Assembly: GCA_036011305.1 (NCBI GenBank) | Contig: DASCNA010000192.1 | Coordinates: 1 to 38,221, forward strand | Length of the DNA stretch: 38,221 nucleotides | Source: DASCNA01 sp036011305 | Lineage (GTDB): Bacteria; Verrucomicrobiota; Lentisphaeria; Victivallales; GWF2-38-69 | Direction of reading: 5' to 3' | Shown here: positions 1-9,707 of the stretch, in pieces | How positions within the stretch are numbered: the first letter of the stretch is position 1 | Layout: each line of letters starts with the position of its first letter | Program-made: the position numbers and the translations under genes | The notes under the pieces: generated by a model | Told to the model about the DNA's origin: nothing | The model's database searches: none | What the model saw: only the letters and a program-made list of their open reading frames with translations

Positions 1-604
1 TTTCTCTTGCTTCTTCGAACCTTCCTTTTAAAGCAAGCCATCTTGGGCTTTTTACAATAAATGGTGTAAATACTAGTAATAAAACCGGGATAAAAAGTAT
101 TATATTAAACATGAGTTGCCAATTTCCAGTAGAGGCATACTGCAAGTTTACCAGATTTGCAACTAGCATACCTCCTGTCCATGATAACTGAAATGTCGTT
201 ATCATCATTCCTCTTTTATTAGTAGGCGCAATTTCTGATAAGTAAATAGGGAAAACTACAGTGGACATTATGGCACCTGTGCCCTGGATAAACCTTCCCC
301 AGAAAAGAGTTGTGTAACTGTCAGCAAAAGTAAAAGTTAAAATTCCTGCGATCAAAAGTATATTTGTAACATAAATAAATTTTTTCCTACCGAAATAATC
401 ATTAAGTAGCAGCATTAATTTGGCGATTATTCCACCCAGCAGAATTAATCCCATAATTGTCGAAATTTGCTCTATGCTTAAGGAAAAATCCTTGATTATG
501 AAAGGTGCTGCACCAGCTATTACGCTTAGTAAGTAACCGCCTACAAATCCGCCAAAACTAAAGAATAGAATAATAAATGTTAACGAATGTCCAATTTTTC
601 TCAT
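1..604 (-). CDS. MFS sugar-porter transporter, N-terminal part (cut by window edge)
   Basis: I translated this frame by hand: the start is the ATG at 604, about 10 bases after an AGAGGA ribosome site, and 201 codons run without a stop to the left edge. It reads as the first six transmembrane segments of a 12-segment sugar/H+ symporter of the major facilitator superfamily. The loop 2-3 motif DYFGRKK and the SPRWL signature after helix 6 (with GRFEEARE just before the edge) mark the sugar-porter family. By eye about two thirds of the residues match the next gene upstream (744-2078), so this is a tandem duplicate. Substrate cannot be told from the sequence. The C-terminal half lies outside the window. 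Confidence 0.85.
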   Translation of the reverse strand, partial: MRKIGHSLTFIILFFSFGGFVGGYLLSVIAGAAPFIIKDFSLSIEQISTIMGLILLGGIIAKLMLLLNDYFGRKKFIYVTNILLIAGILTFTFADSYTTLFWGRFIQGTGAIMSTVVFPIYLSEIAPTNKRGMMITTFQLSWTGGMLVANLVNLQYASTGNWQLMFNIILFIPVLLLVFTPFIVKSPRWLALKGRFEEARE

Positions 605-743
605 AGACAGTTATCCTCTTTTATTGATTTTGTTTTATTTATATAAAAAATTAAATTTGGTGAGGTAAATCAATTACGTGTAAATAATAGTTTATTGACT
701 TTATAAATTAAATTGTATTTTAAAAAAATAACTTGATATCAGG

Positions 744-2078
744 TTATGAAATATCAGATTCAATTTCTTCCAGTGATTTACCACCGGTTTCCGGTAGCTT
801 AAAGATACTGAACAGTAGATAAATCAAAGCAAATGCTCCCATCATTCCGAAAAGGACAGAGAAACCGAAAGTATTTCCGATAATGAGAAATTTAGATACA
901 AATATCGTTCCGACAATAATAGATGAAATTCCTCCGATAATTATACCAACTGTTCTTACAGAAGTAGGTAAAACTTCCGCTATTAGTACATATACTACTC
1001 CGCATGGACCAAAAGCCAGGAAACCGATACCAACAAGCATACATATTAATGCAAGCCATCCTGTTAGTTCAATTTTGGGCATAACACCAACAATAATAGC
1101 TAAAGCAAACATCGATATTGTGAAACCATACAAACCAATTTTTAATATTCTTTTCCGTCCAAGTTTTTCCACAAGAAGTATCGTTCCAATTGTCATTATA
1201 AAATTGAAACCTGAGATTAACACGGTTCCGAATACAGCCATAAAAGTAGATTGAATTCCACAGTCTTTCAATACGATAGTACTGGTCTGCATTATAGCGT
1301 TTACGCCACATAACTGTGTTAATACAAAAATCAAAATTGTAAAAAGTATAGCCTTTTTATATTTAAAAATAAGAGCGAAAGAACTCAGCCATTTAACTTC
1401 TGAACCGGCAGTTACGCTCTCAATTTCAATCTTAAGATTATCTGAATTCATCTTATAATTTATTCCGGTAATAATTTCTTTGGCTTCATTAAACCTGCCG
1501 CGCAGCACGAGCCATCTTGGACTTCTTGGCAGAAATGGTGTAAATATCAGCATTATAACTGGAATGAATATAATGAAATTAAACATCAATTCCCAATTTC
1601 CGGTTTTTACGTAAGAGATATTGACTATATTGGCAATGAACATACCGGCTGTCCATGCCAACTGAAAAAATACAATCATTATGCCTCTTCTGTTTGAAGG
1701 AGCTATTTCAGAAAGATAGACAGTGAAAACAACAGTTGACATAATTGCAGCGGCCCCCTGAATAAGTCTTCCCCAGTATAATAACTCGTAATTATGTGCT
1801 GATGTAAAGAGTAGAATGCCTACGATAAATAACACAAGATTAATATAAATAAGTTTTTTCCTACCAAAATAATCCTGAAATATCAGTATAACTTTAGCTA
1901 TTAATCCTCCAAACAGTATGAGTCCCATTATTGTAGAAATCTGATATGTACTTAATTTAAAATCATTTATCAAAAATGGTGCTGCTCCGTTAATTACACA
2001 GAGCAAATAACCTCCTATAAAACCTCCAAAGCTGAAAAAAATTACTATAAACAGTTGTGAATAACCCAGTTTTTTCAT
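744..2078 (-). CDS. MFS sugar-porter family transporter
   Basis: A 444-residue inner-membrane protein with about 12 hydrophobic segments, the usual length for bacterial sugar/H+ symporters. Sugar-porter signatures are visible: DYFGRKK between helices 2 and 3, RSPRWL after helix 6, EKLGRKR between helices 8 and 9, and a C-terminal PETGGKSLEEIE, the counterpart of the family PETKG motif. The ATG at 2078 follows a GGGGAG ribosome site. It sits 139 bases before its paralogue (start at 604), in the same direction, and probably shares its transcript. The sugar (hexose, pentose or inositol) cannot be assigned; no catabolic gene is next to it. Confidence 0.88.
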   Translation of the reverse strand: MKKLGYSQLFIVIFFSFGGFIGGYLLCVINGAAPFLINDFKLSTYQISTIMGLILFGGLIAKVILIFQDYFGRKKLIYINLVLFIVGILLFTSAHNYELLYWGRLIQGAAAIMSTVVFTVYLSEIAPSNRRGIMIVFFQLAWTAGMFIANIVNISYVKTGNWELMFNFIIFIPVIMLIFTPFLPRSPRWLVLRGRFNEAKEIITGINYKMNSDNLKIEIESVTAGSEVKWLSSFALIFKYKKAILFTILIFVLTQLCGVNAIMQTSTIVLKDCGIQSTFMAVFGTVLISGFNFIMTIGTILLVEKLGRKRILKIGLYGFTISMFALAIIVGVMPKIELTGWLALICMLVGIGFLAFGPCGVVYVLIAEVLPTSVRTVGIIIGGISSIIVGTIFVSKFLIIGNTFGFSVLFGMMGAFALIYLLFSIFKLPETGGKSLEEIESDIS

Positions 2079-2189
2079 GTATTCTACTCCCCATCGAATA
2101 TTTATGCAGTATATTGAAAACTTATCACAAACTAAAAATATACAATATCTTTTGAATTTATCATTTAATATTGGAATAAAAATGAATAA

Positions 2190-4463
2190 TTATTCGGGAA
2201 ATTTTTCGGATATCTTATTGTCTATTACATAGATAGAAGTTTGTTTTGCTCCATGTTCAGTGTAGTTGAACTTGAAAATCAGGTTTTTCAATAATTGTTT
2301 TACTTCATTCTTTATTCTTTTATCATGATTTTTGAAAGCAGTAGTATTATAATCTTTTATAGCAAGCCTGAAGTTCGCATTTGAAATGTAAGGAGTCATT
2401 ACATCCTTTTTTAAACTGCTGTGGAATCTTGAAAAAAGGTCTTTATATTGTTCAGTATCAGTTAAATTTTTACCTGAATTTTCCTCCTGTGTAGTTTTTG
2501 AAACAAAAGTTCTTAATGTTTCATCTCTAAATTGTTTAGTAGTAGCTGCATCTGCATTCGGACCGAGTATAAATCTTTCAAAAGATTTCAAATATTCTTC
2601 AGTAATTTCTATATTTTCTCTAGTATAAGGTGATTTAACTTTAGTTCCTGGTTCATTGCTGATGGAGAAAAGATAGTTTTTTATATTTTTAGAAATTCTG
2701 CTTTCATTATAGAAAAACATTGATTCCTTGACTTCTTGCAATGCTGTGAAATCATACCAGTTTTTCAGAGATTCAGTAAAAAGATCAGGTAGTTTGCCTG
2801 CTAAAGTTTTTTCTTTGAAAAATTCAATTACATCATCTATTGTAATAAGTTGATCGTCTCTTTTATATTTTGATATAAACTGATTAATCATATCTAAAGA
2901 CTGACGGCCAGAAAACCCCTTACAACCTTCTATATTACCTTCCATTATCAGAGATCTTCTAATATCCTGGTTGAATCTTTTAGTATCAACTTCTGTTAAC
3001 CACTTAGGTATATTTCCTGCATAAATTTCCATTTTTAAAAGAAGATAATCTTTGTCTATGAAAGCTGAATACAAATTTTTGTCTTTTATCCATTTTTTTA
3101 TAGCTTCAGATTCAATATCTAACCTGGAAGATATTATCGTTTTAGCAAAAGCTCTCAATACATGAGGCATAAAATAATTCTCAATTTGTCCTGAATAGAT
3201 ATTTTTATAGATTTCTACTTCTGTATGATAATCACGAATGTAGGGAACAGGAACCTGTATTATTCTATCGAGGAAAGATTTTTCTTCTGCTATAACATCC
3301 ATATCTTCAGGGTTTACTAAAGCTATAAACAATGAATCAATATTTTCTTCAAATGTATCTACTTTATGAGTACCGTCACTAATTATGCTGTGTATATTTT
3401 TAAATCTGTCAATATTATTTGATTTTGCATCCATTATGGCATAAACACCATTATTTGTTTTTGCATATTTTGAATAAACATAAGAGACGGTATCACTGCT
3501 TTTGAATAGTGTATCTATCCATTTCTGCAATTCTTTATTTCTGATTGGGTTCCTGTCAATAAAGTCACTGGGGTTATAAACACTTATTCCTTCTCCCATT
3601 TTTCTGTCAAATTCATAGATTTTTCCGTGAATCATTCCTAAAATTTCTTCAAAAGTGAGTTTTTTAGTAAGTGATTTATATAATGAAGAACAAATAGCAC
3701 AAGGTGTTTTTTTTCTCAGCCACTCATATTCTTTATCATAAAAAAGAAGTTTTTTTAGATTCTTATCTTCAATTATTTTATCCAGCATCTCCATTCTTGT
3801 TTCTATTGGTATTTGAATTATTGGATGGTCATGATTTGGGCAAGGAATGTGAAGATATTTGTCTAAAGATTCGTTAACGGGTATGTTAATCTTGGGTTCA
3901 TCCGAATTTTTAGCTTTATCGGTCATGTCTTTCAAAGATAAATTTTGAAGTACTTCGAGTAACATAGGAGTTCCGATCTTATTGATATCCAGCTCCCATA
4001 AAGTATCATACATTATCCCTTCGGGCAGTTTTGTATATAATTCAAGTTTATGCAGAAGATTATTTAAAAAAGTACTTTTACCGCTTCCATGGGGACCTAT
4101 AAAAACCAACATTTTATGCGCTAATACCCCTTTTTTAAATGAATTAACATCATTTATTAGCCGGTTTATTAATATTTTATCGGCGAAAAACGGTGAGTTT
4201 GTATTCCTTACAAAAAGGTTAGTGTAATCGTAATCAATAAAATTTATAGATTCAGGATCATTAGGATAAATATTTATGCCTTCAGGGATATAGTAGTGTA
4301 TCATATTGTGAAAAAGTTGAAAAATATTCCTCAAATGGAGGGAAGGGGTTTCTGATACTTTATATAACAGCTCGTCGAAAGTAATTACATCTTTTCTGTC
4401 TTTGGTTCGCAGCTTTTCATTAAGCATGTGTAAGATATTAACAATTCTATTTTTAGCCGGCAT
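2190..4463 (-). CDS. prkA: PrkA-type AAA+ ATPase/serine kinase, second copy in the operon
   Basis: 757 residues, longer than the roughly 640-650 usual for PrkA. Visible: Walker A GPHGSGKST at 123-131; a CPNH motif (C208-H211) followed by PIIQIP, and a CAIC pair (C255, C258), which match the cysteine/histidine pairs of classical PrkA proteins; then an NNGVYAIMDAK stretch near 337-347, at the place of the classical NRGLVEFVEMFK segment, and FLDRIIQVPVPY at the classical arginine-finger region. Known: PrkA proteins join an AAA+ domain to a C-terminal kinase-like domain, and an ATP-dependent protease role has also been proposed for the Bacillus protein. Its ATG overlaps the end of the spoVR gene by 11 bases, so the two are probably translationally coupled. 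It is the last gene of the operon. The substrate is unknown. The C-terminal 150 residues are hard to align by eye. Confidence 0.85.
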   Translation of the reverse strand: MPAKNRIVNILHMLNEKLRTKDRKDVITFDELLYKVSETPSLHLRNIFQLFHNMIHYYIPEGINIYPNDPESINFIDYDYTNLFVRNTNSPFFADKILINRLINDVNSFKKGVLAHKMLVFIGPHGSGKSTFLNNLLHKLELYTKLPEGIMYDTLWELDINKIGTPMLLEVLQNLSLKDMTDKAKNSDEPKINIPVNESLDKYLHIPCPNHDHPIIQIPIETRMEMLDKIIEDKNLKKLLFYDKEYEWLRKKTPCAICSSLYKSLTKKLTFEEILGMIHGKIYEFDRKMGEGISVYNPSDFIDRNPIRNKELQKWIDTLFKSSDTVSYVYSKYAKTNNGVYAIMDAKSNNIDRFKNIHSIISDGTHKVDTFEENIDSLFIALVNPEDMDVIAEEKSFLDRIIQVPVPYIRDYHTEVEIYKNIYSGQIENYFMPHVLRAFAKTIISSRLDIESEAIKKWIKDKNLYSAFIDKDYLLLKMEIYAGNIPKWLTEVDTKRFNQDIRRSLIMEGNIEGCKGFSGRQSLDMINQFISKYKRDDQLITIDDVIEFFKEKTLAGKLPDLFTESLKNWYDFTALQEVKESMFFYNESRISKNIKNYLFSISNEPGTKVKSPYTRENIEITEEYLKSFERFILGPNADAATTKQFRDETLRTFVSKTTQEENSGKNLTDTEQYKDLFSRFHSSLKKDVMTPYISNANFRLAIKDYNTTAFKNHDKRIKNEVKQLLKNLIFKFNYTEHGAKQTSIYVIDNKISEKFPE

Positions 4464-6027
4464 TTTTAGTCACATTCCTATCTTTTGCTGTATATACAAT
4501 TTTTTGAGGTTTGCCCTTAACTATTAGATTAGTTTCCAGCTTAACTTCACCGTTCCACAAATACTCTATACCAATCATAGTATTATCAATAAATTCAGGA
4601 ATTAACTGTTTATGTTCATAATGGTGTGTTAGATATAGAACGCCATCTTTTGTTTTTTCTTTATCAACAGTTATATGTGGTGGGTGAATGAAGTGTTTAA
4701 TTATATATTGTTTGTAATCTTTATAGTTTTTACTTTTAATATAATATTCTTTGGTCATTCTTGTCTGATTAATTCGTTCACCTATGACCACCAGCTTATA
4801 CCTGTCAACAAAATCCTGATTTACAAAACTGTTTATAAATGTAAAATCACACCAGTTTTCTCTTATTTTAAATAAGTAATCTTGGCCTTTTCCAGTATGT
4901 TTGTTGTATCTCTTTCTTTTATCTCTTTTTAGGATATTTTCAAATTCAAAGGTCAATTTTCCTTTGTCCATCTCCTCTTCTACATATTCCAATAAGGAAT
5001 ATCCGATAGCATAAGGATTATAACCGACAATAGGTATGGAAGCCACAAACGCATTTAATTTGGCAAAGTCAGCTTCATGCCCTTTGATTCTGTCGTCTCG
5101 TATAAAAAGGTAATTATGCCAATAAGTTGCCCAGCCTTCATTTAAAGTTTTAGTTCTTCTTTGAGGGTCAAAATAAAGAGCTGTATTCCTCACAATTTTC
5201 ATTACAGATTTCATCCATTTATTTTCATCTTTGTTGATGAATTCTGAGTTCTGCATCAGGTATTGGATTATGTCAGAGGGTTCTTCCTGTACTTCTTTTA
5301 TATATTTATGATAGTATGACTCAAATTCAGGATATCTGCTTTTAACTTCTGCCAGGAATTGAGAGTCCGTATTTTTCTTTCCTTTAGCTAGAAAATTATT
5401 ATAATTATCCAGTTCCTTCAGATATACAGGTACTCGAACTTTTTTTTCTTTCTGAAGGAAAATATCAAAAAAGTAATCAACTTTTTTGATATTTTTTTTA
5501 TTTTTATCATGGAGAGGTGAGAGAGTATTAAAATATCCAGTTATATTATCTATTCCTCTTGTAAACTCTATTACATAATCCACCCATCTTCCATATTTAG
5601 TTCTGAAATTGGAAATAAGTCTTTTATCTGCAAGTGCCTGACCTACAAAATCATCGCTCCATGTATTTTTAAAAAACATGTTATTCTGCATAAAATCAAT
5701 ATGGGCAATTACATGGTAAAATATCATGACATTGAGCCAGTCTGGATTATTGTCGTTATAGAAGGAAATTGCCGGTCTTGAATTGATTACTGTTTCATAT
5801 GCATTATGCGGATATAACTCATATTCTTTTTTACTTTTAATAACTTCAAGATCATTAATCCAGTAATCATAAAGTGTAGGTATCATGCCTTTAGGAGAGA
5901 GTTCTATCATGTCCTGATTTGTAACAATATACTCTAAAGTATCATCACTGAAAGAAAGCCCTGCATCACGAGCCCTGGATTTACACTCTTCCATTATCTG
6001 TTTTGTATGCTGACTAATAATTTCCAT
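4453..6027 (-). CDS. spoVR: SpoVR family protein
   Basis: 524 residues, close to the usual length of the SpoVR/YcgB family. Family marks: WINDLEVIKSKKEYELYPHNAYETVINSRPA in the first 85 residues (WYEIVINLNP-like), a histidine pair H105 and H109 in YHVIAH, the NNMFFKNTW segment, and N296-EGWATYWH-304. Known: the family is named after a Bacillus spore-cortex gene, and the E. coli homologue YcgB is induced under starvation with YeaG and YeaH; no enzyme activity is established. The conserved histidine, glutamate and aspartate residues suggest a metal site, which is my inference. Gap to the upstream DUF444 gene is 14 bases. No spore genes are in the window, so a sporulation role is unlikely. Confidence 0.92.
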   Translation of the reverse strand: MEIISQHTKQIMEECKSRARDAGLSFSDDTLEYIVTNQDMIELSPKGMIPTLYDYWINDLEVIKSKKEYELYPHNAYETVINSRPAISFYNDNNPDWLNVMIFYHVIAHIDFMQNNMFFKNTWSDDFVGQALADKRLISNFRTKYGRWVDYVIEFTRGIDNITGYFNTLSPLHDKNKKNIKKVDYFFDIFLQKEKKVRVPVYLKELDNYNNFLAKGKKNTDSQFLAEVKSRYPEFESYYHKYIKEVQEEPSDIIQYLMQNSEFINKDENKWMKSVMKIVRNTALYFDPQRRTKTLNEGWATYWHNYLFIRDDRIKGHEADFAKLNAFVASIPIVGYNPYAIGYSLLEYVEEEMDKGKLTFEFENILKRDKRKRYNKHTGKGQDYLFKIRENWCDFTFINSFVNQDFVDRYKLVVIGERINQTRMTKEYYIKSKNYKDYKQYIIKHFIHPPHITVDKEKTKDGVLYLTHHYEHKQLIPEFIDNTMIGIEYLWNGEVKLETNLIVKGKPQKIVYTAKDRNVTKNAG

Positions 6028-6041
6028 AATAATATTTTTTG

Positions 6042-7370
6042 TTATGAATTTGGAATATCAATTTTTTCCTCTGACACTAATTTTTTAATTCCTTCTATCA
6101 ATCTGTTTCCATCTGCATCCTGATCTATTATATCAAGTCTAATGCTGTCTTCTTTTAGATAATTATTTTGCTCAAGGTATTCTTCAAATTTAGATTTACC
6201 TCTGGAAAAGCTGGATTTAATAATAGATATGCCTATTCTGTTAGTATTAGGTATAATATCTTTTAGGACTGCATTAAATTTTTCTGTTTCAGTGTTCCAG
6301 TCATCCCCGTCACCTCCGTAGAAGATATAAATATTATAATCTTTAGCAAGATTTTCTTCGCTGATTATTTTTTTTACAAGTTCAAATGAAGATAGTACTC
6401 TTGTGCCGCCTGCTATATTTGAATTATAGTATTGATTAAAACTTTTTACTTCCTTTGCATCAGTATCATGAAGAATGAATCTGCTTTCAACCTGATTTTT
6501 ATATTGATATATTAACCAGCTGAAAATCATTAAGTGCTGAGAACAGACCAGTTCTGTAGGTTTTCCATACATGGAACCGGAATAATCTCTTAAAAAGAAA
6601 ACTACGGCTTGCGCCTCAAAATCTCTTTCACTGGAGAGTGTTCTGTAGATAAAATCGTTATTGTTGATAATGAATTTGTCTAAATTAATCTCTTCTTCCT
6701 GTTTTAATCTTCCCAGAGCAATATTTGTCTTCAGCAACTGTTTAATTGTTCTTTTCTTATCAAGCAGCTGACCTGAACCTCGGTTTTTATCTGTAAGTTC
6801 GTATTTATATTTAGTAAGAGATTTTTTATTGCCTTTTTCTTTTAAATTAGGAAGCTTAAATTTTTCAGTTAACACTTTACCTAGATCATAGGCATTGGAA
6901 AGAACTTCATGCTCTTCTCCTTCTCCGGTTCCACCTCCAGCCCCCTGTCCTTGACCTTCCTGTTTCAGTGGGGCTTCACCGATAACATCACCTTCCTCAC
7001 CTTCGGCTGTTCCAGTTGTTTGCCCAGTATCACCTGATTTATCATCATCACTTTCTTCTGTGACCCTGTCATCATGGTAAAATTTATCTTCTGTTGTAGT
7101 AGGAACAACAACAATTTTATTTTTACCGCCTTTACTCGGTTTGATGATTTTACCGATATTTATCTTTCTTCTGAAACCATCTTTTTCTCGTTGGTTATCT
7201 CTTTCCAGAAGTTCATCAAGAGTTTTTATACTGTAGTAATAGTGTGTATTTGATTCTATTTTAGGAAGAGATGAAAATATGTTCTGAACCATACCCAAAC
7301 TAAACTTATTTTCAGTTTTTCTTTCTGAAAATGATTTAATATCTTTATTTTTTTTATCAGTTTTTTTCAT
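6042..7370 (-). CDS. yeaH: DUF444/YeaH-type von Willebrand A domain protein
   Basis: 442 residues (E. coli YeaH is of similar length). The C-terminal half carries a von Willebrand A fold with a complete metal-ion-dependent adhesion site: D262-Y-S-G-S266, T323 in AGGTRV, and acidic residues in YGGDGDD (around 351-357). Residues about 102-155 are an acidic, glycine-rich low-complexity linker. No signal peptide, so it is cytoplasmic. Known: VWA proteins often pair with AAA+ ATPases (as in MoxR-VWA chaperone systems), and YeaH is co-encoded with PrkA/YeaG and SpoVR in many bacteria. Inference: it is the adaptor linking the PrkA ATPases to a target. It lies 29 bases after prkA copy 1 and 14 bases before spoVR. 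Confidence 0.9.
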   Translation of the reverse strand: MKKTDKKNKDIKSFSERKTENKFSLGMVQNIFSSLPKIESNTHYYYSIKTLDELLERDNQREKDGFRRKINIGKIIKPSKGGKNKIVVVPTTTEDKFYHDDRVTEESDDDKSGDTGQTTGTAEGEEGDVIGEAPLKQEGQGQGAGGGTGEGEEHEVLSNAYDLGKVLTEKFKLPNLKEKGNKKSLTKYKYELTDKNRGSGQLLDKKRTIKQLLKTNIALGRLKQEEEINLDKFIINNNDFIYRTLSSERDFEAQAVVFFLRDYSGSMYGKPTELVCSQHLMIFSWLIYQYKNQVESRFILHDTDAKEVKSFNQYYNSNIAGGTRVLSSFELVKKIISEENLAKDYNIYIFYGGDGDDWNTETEKFNAVLKDIIPNTNRIGISIIKSSFSRGKSKFEEYLEQNNYLKEDSIRLDIIDQDADGNRLIEGIKKLVSEEKIDIPNS

Positions 7371-7399
7371 TATTCCATGCCGGGTAAAATTTACTTAAA

Positions 7400-9463
7400 C
7401 TAGTTTTCATCTTGTCTGGTACAGAAATAGTCTATAGTCTTTTGCGCACATGTATTACAGTACCCAAGTTTTTCATGCATGGTTGTAATTATTTTATTGT
7501 ATAGTTTTTTATTTTCGTCATTTGTTCTGTTTGCCAAAGCACCGACTAGGCTTCCGGCTCCTGCTACGTCTGACTGCAGTCTTACATCTGTAACAGCTTT
7601 TACCAAATCATGGTTATCCATAAAATCATAGTTAGGGTCAGTATGAGCTTTCCTTCCGTATATTCTTCTTATAGTGGTTCTGAACGATTCCTTCTGTTCA
7701 TTGCTCTTTAAGCCAAGCCTTTCTTCTACACTGTTAATGTATGCTTTATCAATTTTTATTGCTCTTAACTCGCCTGTTGATGGATCGGTATATTTCCACA
7801 TATTATCTGTCCCGATTTCCTGAGAGTCTATAGCAATTATCATATTGACGTAATTTAGCACCTCTTTTTTGATAGCTTTAGGTTCATCCATATAAGCATC
7901 AAACATTGCAGTTCTTATTTTTTCTCTGTATAGAGTCTTAGCGACTTTTATATCTTCAATATATTTAGATCTGAATTCAGGTTCCTGTATATAATCGAGA
8001 ACAACCTGGTTGATAGTCTTAAAAACATTTTCGGCAAACATGCATTTGCCCTCCTGAGTTTCAGAATCTTCAATCAGTAACTGCAGAGCACGGCCTAAAT
8101 TTCTATGACCGATTCCTCGCTGACCGAAACGTTTAGTTACATCAGGAAGTTTCTGCAGACTGTCAATAAGTTCAATTAATGCTTTAATACTCTTATCTCC
8201 TGCAATTTCTCCTGCTGCAAGTTTTCTTATTTCAAGTGATGATAGTTTTTCTGATTTTGGAAGTCTTGAGAGTATAACTGCATTTGATATTGCATAGTTA
8301 AGATTGGGATCAATATGAAGCGGTTCATTGGACATTGTTGTTTTATGGTGAGAACCGAGAGCATAGTTTGTTAACTCTGTCTGCAGTCGATAATTTGTAT
8401 TATGGCTGAAATAACAAATTCTGCATCTATCGACAATTGGAGATTCTTCTTTAGAACTTATAAAACGATAAAATTCTTCATTATTGCTTGTTGCAATTAT
8501 TAGCGAATCGATAGGCCACTTATAACCGTCAATTTCAATAATTCTGTTTTGTATTACACCAAGGTAAACCTGAACAAGGTCTTTTTTGTTCTTGAAAATT
8601 TCATCACTGAAGTGAATGCCGCTGCCGGCGACTCTAGCTAAAGCACCAATTCTTAAATCTATTCTATAGGGATTACTTGTATCTGTTATCGAGAGAAGTC
8701 TCTGTACAGATTCTTCTCCAAGAAGATCCTTTGCTGATGAAGTTATTTTATCTTTAGCAGAGTATTTACCCGTTATTGTTCCCATGGTATCACTTAATTT
8801 AACAGGTGATATTTTTATAAATTCTTTTATTTTTTCAATATCTCCGCCTGCATACTCTCTAATATCGTTAAAAATATAATCTGTGCACGCACCAAGCGGT
8901 CTGTAGTTGGAGTGTATATGTTCAAGTTCTTTATCAGTGAATCCGAATTTAGCAATATAATCTAGACTTTCTTTTTTGTCATCAAAAAGATTCATTGCCA
9001 AAATCATAGGGTCTTCAAATGTTTGAGATTCAATCTCTTTGAGTTTTCCGTACTTATTCAGTTTATCAAGGCCTTGAAATTGAAATGTATATTTATGGTT
9101 ACCGTCAAGAGAGAGAAAATTACGGTAGGCTGAACATATATAGTCGACAAAAAAAGTTTTTCCATTACCTGGTTCACCAACAAGAACGAAAGCCATTTCG
9201 GATGAAGAACCTTTTTCTGCAGCATCTTTTACAAATGATACGAAACTGTTAATTTCAGAGTATAATCCTACAAGATGTTTTGAACCTTCTCTGAAAATTT
9301 TATAATCATAAACAGATTTTCCGTTTACTTTTACTTTTTCGAAAGCATCGGGCTTGTCAAGAATCATTCTTGTCACAGCCTCAAAGACGTTTTCAAATTT
9401 CCTTTTCTTTTTCTTTACTTCCTGTATATGAAAATCAAGTGCATTGCTGGTTTTACCTGGCAT
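7400..9463 (-). CDS. prkA: PrkA-type AAA+ ATPase/serine kinase, first copy in the operon
   Basis: 687 residues. Walker A GEPGNGKT at 96-103; SGIHFSDEIFK at 281-291 aligns with the NRGLVEFVEMFK segment of classical PrkA; LIIATSNNEEF at 321-331 is the sensor-1 strand (classical ILAHSNESEW), and IVDRC at 343-347 the arginine-finger region. RFGQRGIGHRNLGRAL in the second half resembles the conserved C-terminal PrkA block. Unlike copy 2 it lacks the central CPxH and CxxC pairs, but it ends in C669xxC672...C681, a possible zinc or redox site. The ATG at 9463 follows a perfect AGGAGGG at good spacing. First gene of the four-gene operon. The two copies share only the core motifs, so this is an old divergence, not a recent duplication. 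Confidence 0.88.
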   Translation of the reverse strand: MPGKTSNALDFHIQEVKKKKRKFENVFEAVTRMILDKPDAFEKVKVNGKSVYDYKIFREGSKHLVGLYSEINSFVSFVKDAAEKGSSSEMAFVLVGEPGNGKTFFVDYICSAYRNFLSLDGNHKYTFQFQGLDKLNKYGKLKEIESQTFEDPMILAMNLFDDKKESLDYIAKFGFTDKELEHIHSNYRPLGACTDYIFNDIREYAGGDIEKIKEFIKISPVKLSDTMGTITGKYSAKDKITSSAKDLLGEESVQRLLSITDTSNPYRIDLRIGALARVAGSGIHFSDEIFKNKKDLVQVYLGVIQNRIIEIDGYKWPIDSLIIATSNNEEFYRFISSKEESPIVDRCRICYFSHNTNYRLQTELTNYALGSHHKTTMSNEPLHIDPNLNYAISNAVILSRLPKSEKLSSLEIRKLAAGEIAGDKSIKALIELIDSLQKLPDVTKRFGQRGIGHRNLGRALQLLIEDSETQEGKCMFAENVFKTINQVVLDYIQEPEFRSKYIEDIKVAKTLYREKIRTAMFDAYMDEPKAIKKEVLNYVNMIIAIDSQEIGTDNMWKYTDPSTGELRAIKIDKAYINSVEERLGLKSNEQKESFRTTIRRIYGRKAHTDPNYDFMDNHDLVKAVTDVRLQSDVAGAGSLVGALANRTNDENKKLYNKIITTMHEKLGYCNTCAQKTIDYFCTRQDEN

Positions 9464-9485
9464 GATATCCCTCCTGATTATAAAA

Positions 9486-9502
9486 TCAATTATATCTAAG
9501 TT
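9486..9502 (-). promoter_or_regulatory. Promoter-like element AACTTAGATATAATTGA upstream of prkA operon
   Basis: On the minus strand this 17-base element contains a perfect TATAAT (-10 type hexamer) that ends 26 bases before the prkA ATG, leaving room for the AGGAGGG ribosome site. No good -35 hexamer lies 17 bases upstream. A copy with one mismatch lies at 9722-9738 in the opposite direction, before the divergent patatin gene, which argues that the whole 17 bases matter and not only the -10 hexamer. Confidence 0.5.
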
Positions 9503-9707
9503 ATAAAATTAAGTCTTTTCTTAACAGGCCGGCCTCCTTTTTAGTATTTTTCTATATCCTTAACTACTTTAATTATATATAGTATTATATACAATTTCAG
9601 CTCAAATAGGCTATTTAGATGATAATTGTATACTATAATGCAACGAGTTATCCCATTTATTTGGGAAGTTGATAATGAAATATCTTCTAAGCTGAATCCG
9701 TAAATTA

